A DNA stretch of 64,000 bases from Ochotona curzoniae (taxonomy: Eukaryota > Chordata > Mammalia > Lagomorpha > Ochotonidae), in assembly GCF_017591425.1 (NCBI RefSeq), contig NW_024466218.1, positions 16,692,001-16,756,000 of the forward strand. Direction: 5' to 3'. Shown here in pieces: positions 61,001 through 64,000 of the stretch. Both the position numbers and the translations under genes were made by a program. A model generated the notes under the pieces. It saw only the letters and a program-made list of their open reading frames with translations, was not told the origin of the DNA and searched no databases. The number at the start of each line of letters is the position of its first letter. Position 1 is the first letter of the stretch.

Positions 61001-61669
61001 AATGACTGATGTGTCGCTGCAGAAATGAAAAAGAAAAGAATCTTCTTGAACAAAATGGACATTTTATCAGCACAATCTTCTAGAATTCAGAGAACACATC
61101 TTCAACCATTTATATATGCAAGGGTGTTTTAGTGGCAATTTAAGTGCTTTGTTTTCTTTACTCAAATGAAAGAGAACCCACCAACACACTCTACCCTTTG
61201 GCTTTGAAACATGGATGATATTAAACAGGTGAACATGAATGCTATTAGGAATTATACGACAAGTTAAAGAAAAGCAACAAAGAAAGCATGCTTAGAGAGC
61301 AAGTAGGTAACTCCCATTTAGGACAGTTATAAAATCAGTTTAGAAAACACAGAATTTGAGTGAAGACATGAATGGTAAAATAGATTTAGAAAAGTAGAAA
61401 TGATGAGTGAAGAAACTTCACTAGATAAAGTTTATTAGTTTAATCCAAAACATGGATTTGAATACAAAAGATTCATGTTAGGGGTCTATTTCAGGAATTC
61501 CACTTATATGAATGTTGAAAAGTTATGTACAGATTTAACCAATATAATTGTATTACAATAGATTTAATTTTCTGCAGTATTTCTCATATTTTAGATTTTG
61601 AAAATCTCCAGGGAAAAAAATTTCCAATTGTTTCATAGCCAGAGATTTATGGTGAATTAAATGTTGAGT
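61001..61669. other. Unclassified AT-rich sequence
   Basis: The first 100 bp may extend the L1 element; nothing else recognised. Confidence 0.35.
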
Positions 61670-61825
61670 GTTGATGTAGGCATTCTGGGACAGCAGATTA
61701 ACCCTTGAGTGCCTGGTTCAACTCCTGGGCACTCCATTTACTATCTCGCCTGTGCACACGAGGCAGGAGAGAAAGGCCCATGTGACTGGCTTTCCTCTAC
61801 CCATATAGGAGACTCTGATCTTTTG
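61670..61825 (+). repeat. Old C-SINE 5' half, sense
   Basis: GCATTCTGGGACAGCAGATTAA head, CTGGTTCAACTCCTGG box B-like phrase and CATATAGGAGACTCTGATC. Confidence 0.5.
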
Positions 61826-64000
61826 TACTTAACATAAAATCTCAAACACTTACCAAGTGCTGCACACCCTTCCTGACCTGGAGTCTGCTACCTGTGTGAT
61901 AATATACCTATACCTTCCTGATGTCTTTCTTTCTTGGGAGTATGCTTTTCAATTTTCATAAAACCTCTCCTTCACTTTTCTATGGTCTCTGAACAGATGT
62001 TATCAGCTCAGAGAGGAAGTCACTGAAAGCAGTGAGATAGCTGTCCCATCAATTCCATCCTGGTACCATGTTTCTACTTGCAATCATTATTGCCATTATA
62101 TTATCTTTCTTTTAACATGTGATTTATTTAGGTTCTAAATCTATAACAAAGTCTTGTACAGAAACACTTAAAATATATGCAAATGTTTGGAAGGACAAAT
62201 ACATGTACCATGATTTGACACTTCAAACTGTTTCCATGTAGTGAAAACCTCATTTGGTATTCCCAAAAGAATGTGAAATGTTTACGTGTTCTATTTTTAA
62301 AATATTTTATTTTTTTAATCATGTGCTAAACAAATGTACAAAGGAAGGAATACTTATAGCAATGTTGCACATTGCTGGTACCACATTTAAAAACTGATTA
62401 CTTTATAAACTTTCTTGTCTATAAAATTTCCCATGGCTCTGCTAAAGGAAACGTATGACTACCCTACTCCATACACACAACATGGACAAAAGGAGGCAGA
62501 AAAGTCATGTACTAATAGGTAGCAATCACTTCATTGAGATCAAAAAAGTTAATCATACAAAAGAAATTTATGGTCATAATTTCTATTTCTTTACTCATCG
62601 CTTTCTTAAAAACATTTCTGGAGACAAAACCTACTGTGATCATCTATTTTTTTTTTTTTACATTTGTGTCAATGCAGAAAGTCATTACAAGTGTGATGGT
62701 TTTTATACAAGTTGATAAAACGGAGTGCCAGGAAATGTGCAAGCTATCAACAGAAAAATACCATAAAAAAGAAAGTAAACTAAAGGTCTGATTAAAAACT
62801 CACATTTGTTCTCCAGTCACACAGCAAGTATTTTTAACCGGAGTGAATGCAGCAGGGAATCAGGGAAGCAGCTTTTATTGATCTTGTTATTTATATGAAA
62901 ACATAATTTGCCTGTTTACCACAGTGTTCATTAAGTGCATCAGCTATTATGTAGTGAATTTCTCCAACACAATGAATATATTCAGTTGAAAATTACCAGA
63001 GCAACCCCTTTATAGAATTATAATGCCTGTGAGAAACACAGCAGTAATCCAGTCAGTTAAATATCTGGCCATACATTTGGGTACCGCCAGAACAGTCTAC
63101 ATTCTTTCTGCAATTGCAAGCCAACTCCATATTTATCAGTTTATTTTCTGTATGCAGCCAGTTTTATCACCAGTTAACAAAGCTGGTCATTAACCTTTTA
63201 TTGTTACACTTTTATAGAAGATGACTCCAAAGCAATTCAGTGCAAGAATACATGGGGAAAGGAGAACATACCTTTTATTTCAAGACAGTTCAAAATACAC
63301 ACACACACACACACAACAGTTATGGAAGCAATAAAAAGTTTGCACATGCCTACTCCTGACTTCTTTGAATGTTGATATATTTTGTTCATCTTTGATTTTG
63401 ACAAGCCTCTAATTAACAGTTGGCATTTTCTTCCTTAATAAATATATATGCCCAACTGGAGCACTGTTAGCACTACATGTTCCTTTGCTACCAACAGAAT
63501 AGGCATTTATTTTCAATCTTGCTGCAAGTTGTACATAATCTCAAGATGATGTTAATAATGATCGCTACTCTGAAGTTGCAATAGTGACTTCGTTTCTGAT
63601 AGAAATTATAAAAGGTATTCTTACAAAATCAATTGTATAACTATACTGTGCTTATTACTACTCTAGCAAATTTTTCCATAGAAATGCTTTTTTTTAAAAA
63701 ATAATTCTAACTCTTTTGTTTTATGTACTTAAAAAGCATTATTTTAAAATAGAGTTTTATCAACCTTACCAGACTCTAAACAGTGTCTGTGACTCAAAGC
63801 CTGACAGGTGGTCTAAAAGTATCCTATACCTTCTTTACTCATATACTTAGTATCCCTCCAAATGGGACTATTAGTAAAATAATTGTCAGTTTTCAGGCAA
63901 CTCTGTTGGTATTTTAATTTATGGTATTTGTATTCCTGAAAAGCTCACATTGAAATTCCTGGAAATTTCTTTTCTAAATCCTTTTCCAAATCAATTTCCT
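61826..64000. other. SINE-free AT-rich end of the window
   Basis: Holds a (CA)9 run at 63297-63314. The segment 62800-63230 is complex, repeat-free and a candidate conserved non-coding element. No exon seen. Confidence 0.4.
63297..63314. repeat. (CA)9 microsatellite
   Basis: Uninterrupted CA units. Confidence 0.95.

Overview
This is a mammalian nuclear window, almost certainly from a lagomorph and most likely a pika (Ochotona). The call rests on dozens of copies of the tRNA-derived lagomorph C-SINE, with a glycine-tRNA-like head, a CT-rich waist and an AATAAA-type tail, together with lagomorph-type L1 elements. Pika rather than rabbit is inferred from the remembered subtype of the youngest copies and was not checked by a search. 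I see no bacterial-style genes, no CRISPR array and no rRNA or functional tRNA.

Layout. Bases 1-9,700 are AT-rich, with old SINEs, a 60-bp minisatellite, a GATA array and two antisense L1 3' ends. From about 9,900 to 18,600 the composition becomes clearly more GC- and CA-rich, with a crowd of diverged SINEs. In the middle of this block lies the only convincing protein gene, an intronless 863-codon ORF at 12,650-15,241. It has a TATA box about 100 bp upstream of the ATG and polyadenylation signals 0.7 and 1.0 kb downstream of the stop. The protein resembles TRIP11 (GMAP-210), a Golgi golgin. It keeps an N-terminus like the GMAP-210 membrane-curvature-sensing segment. It repeats one coiled-coil block three times, continues along the next parent stretch, and then ends in a glycine/alanine tract and an unrecognised tail. 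The Arf-binding GRAB C-terminus and most of the parent rod are absent. I read it as an old but intact, rearranged retrogene.

From 18,600 to 64,000 the window is AT-rich and I find no exon. It holds SINEs of many ages, 5'-truncated or internally deleted L1 copies on both strands, one probable L2 and one probable MIR fragment, and a possible solo LTR. The best structural event is at 42,979-44,951: three antisense C-SINEs alternate with two near-identical spacers in an 801-bp tandem duplication. The flanking target-site duplications show that the middle SINE is a hybrid of the outer two, a direct footprint of unequal crossing-over. Two ORFs near 50.4-52.4 kb are unassigned. The SINE-poor stretch at 22.0-26.8 kb and the last 1.5 kb could hold non-coding regulatory elements. 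All repeat boundaries were judged by eye, usually to within 10-20 bases for young copies and worse for old ones.
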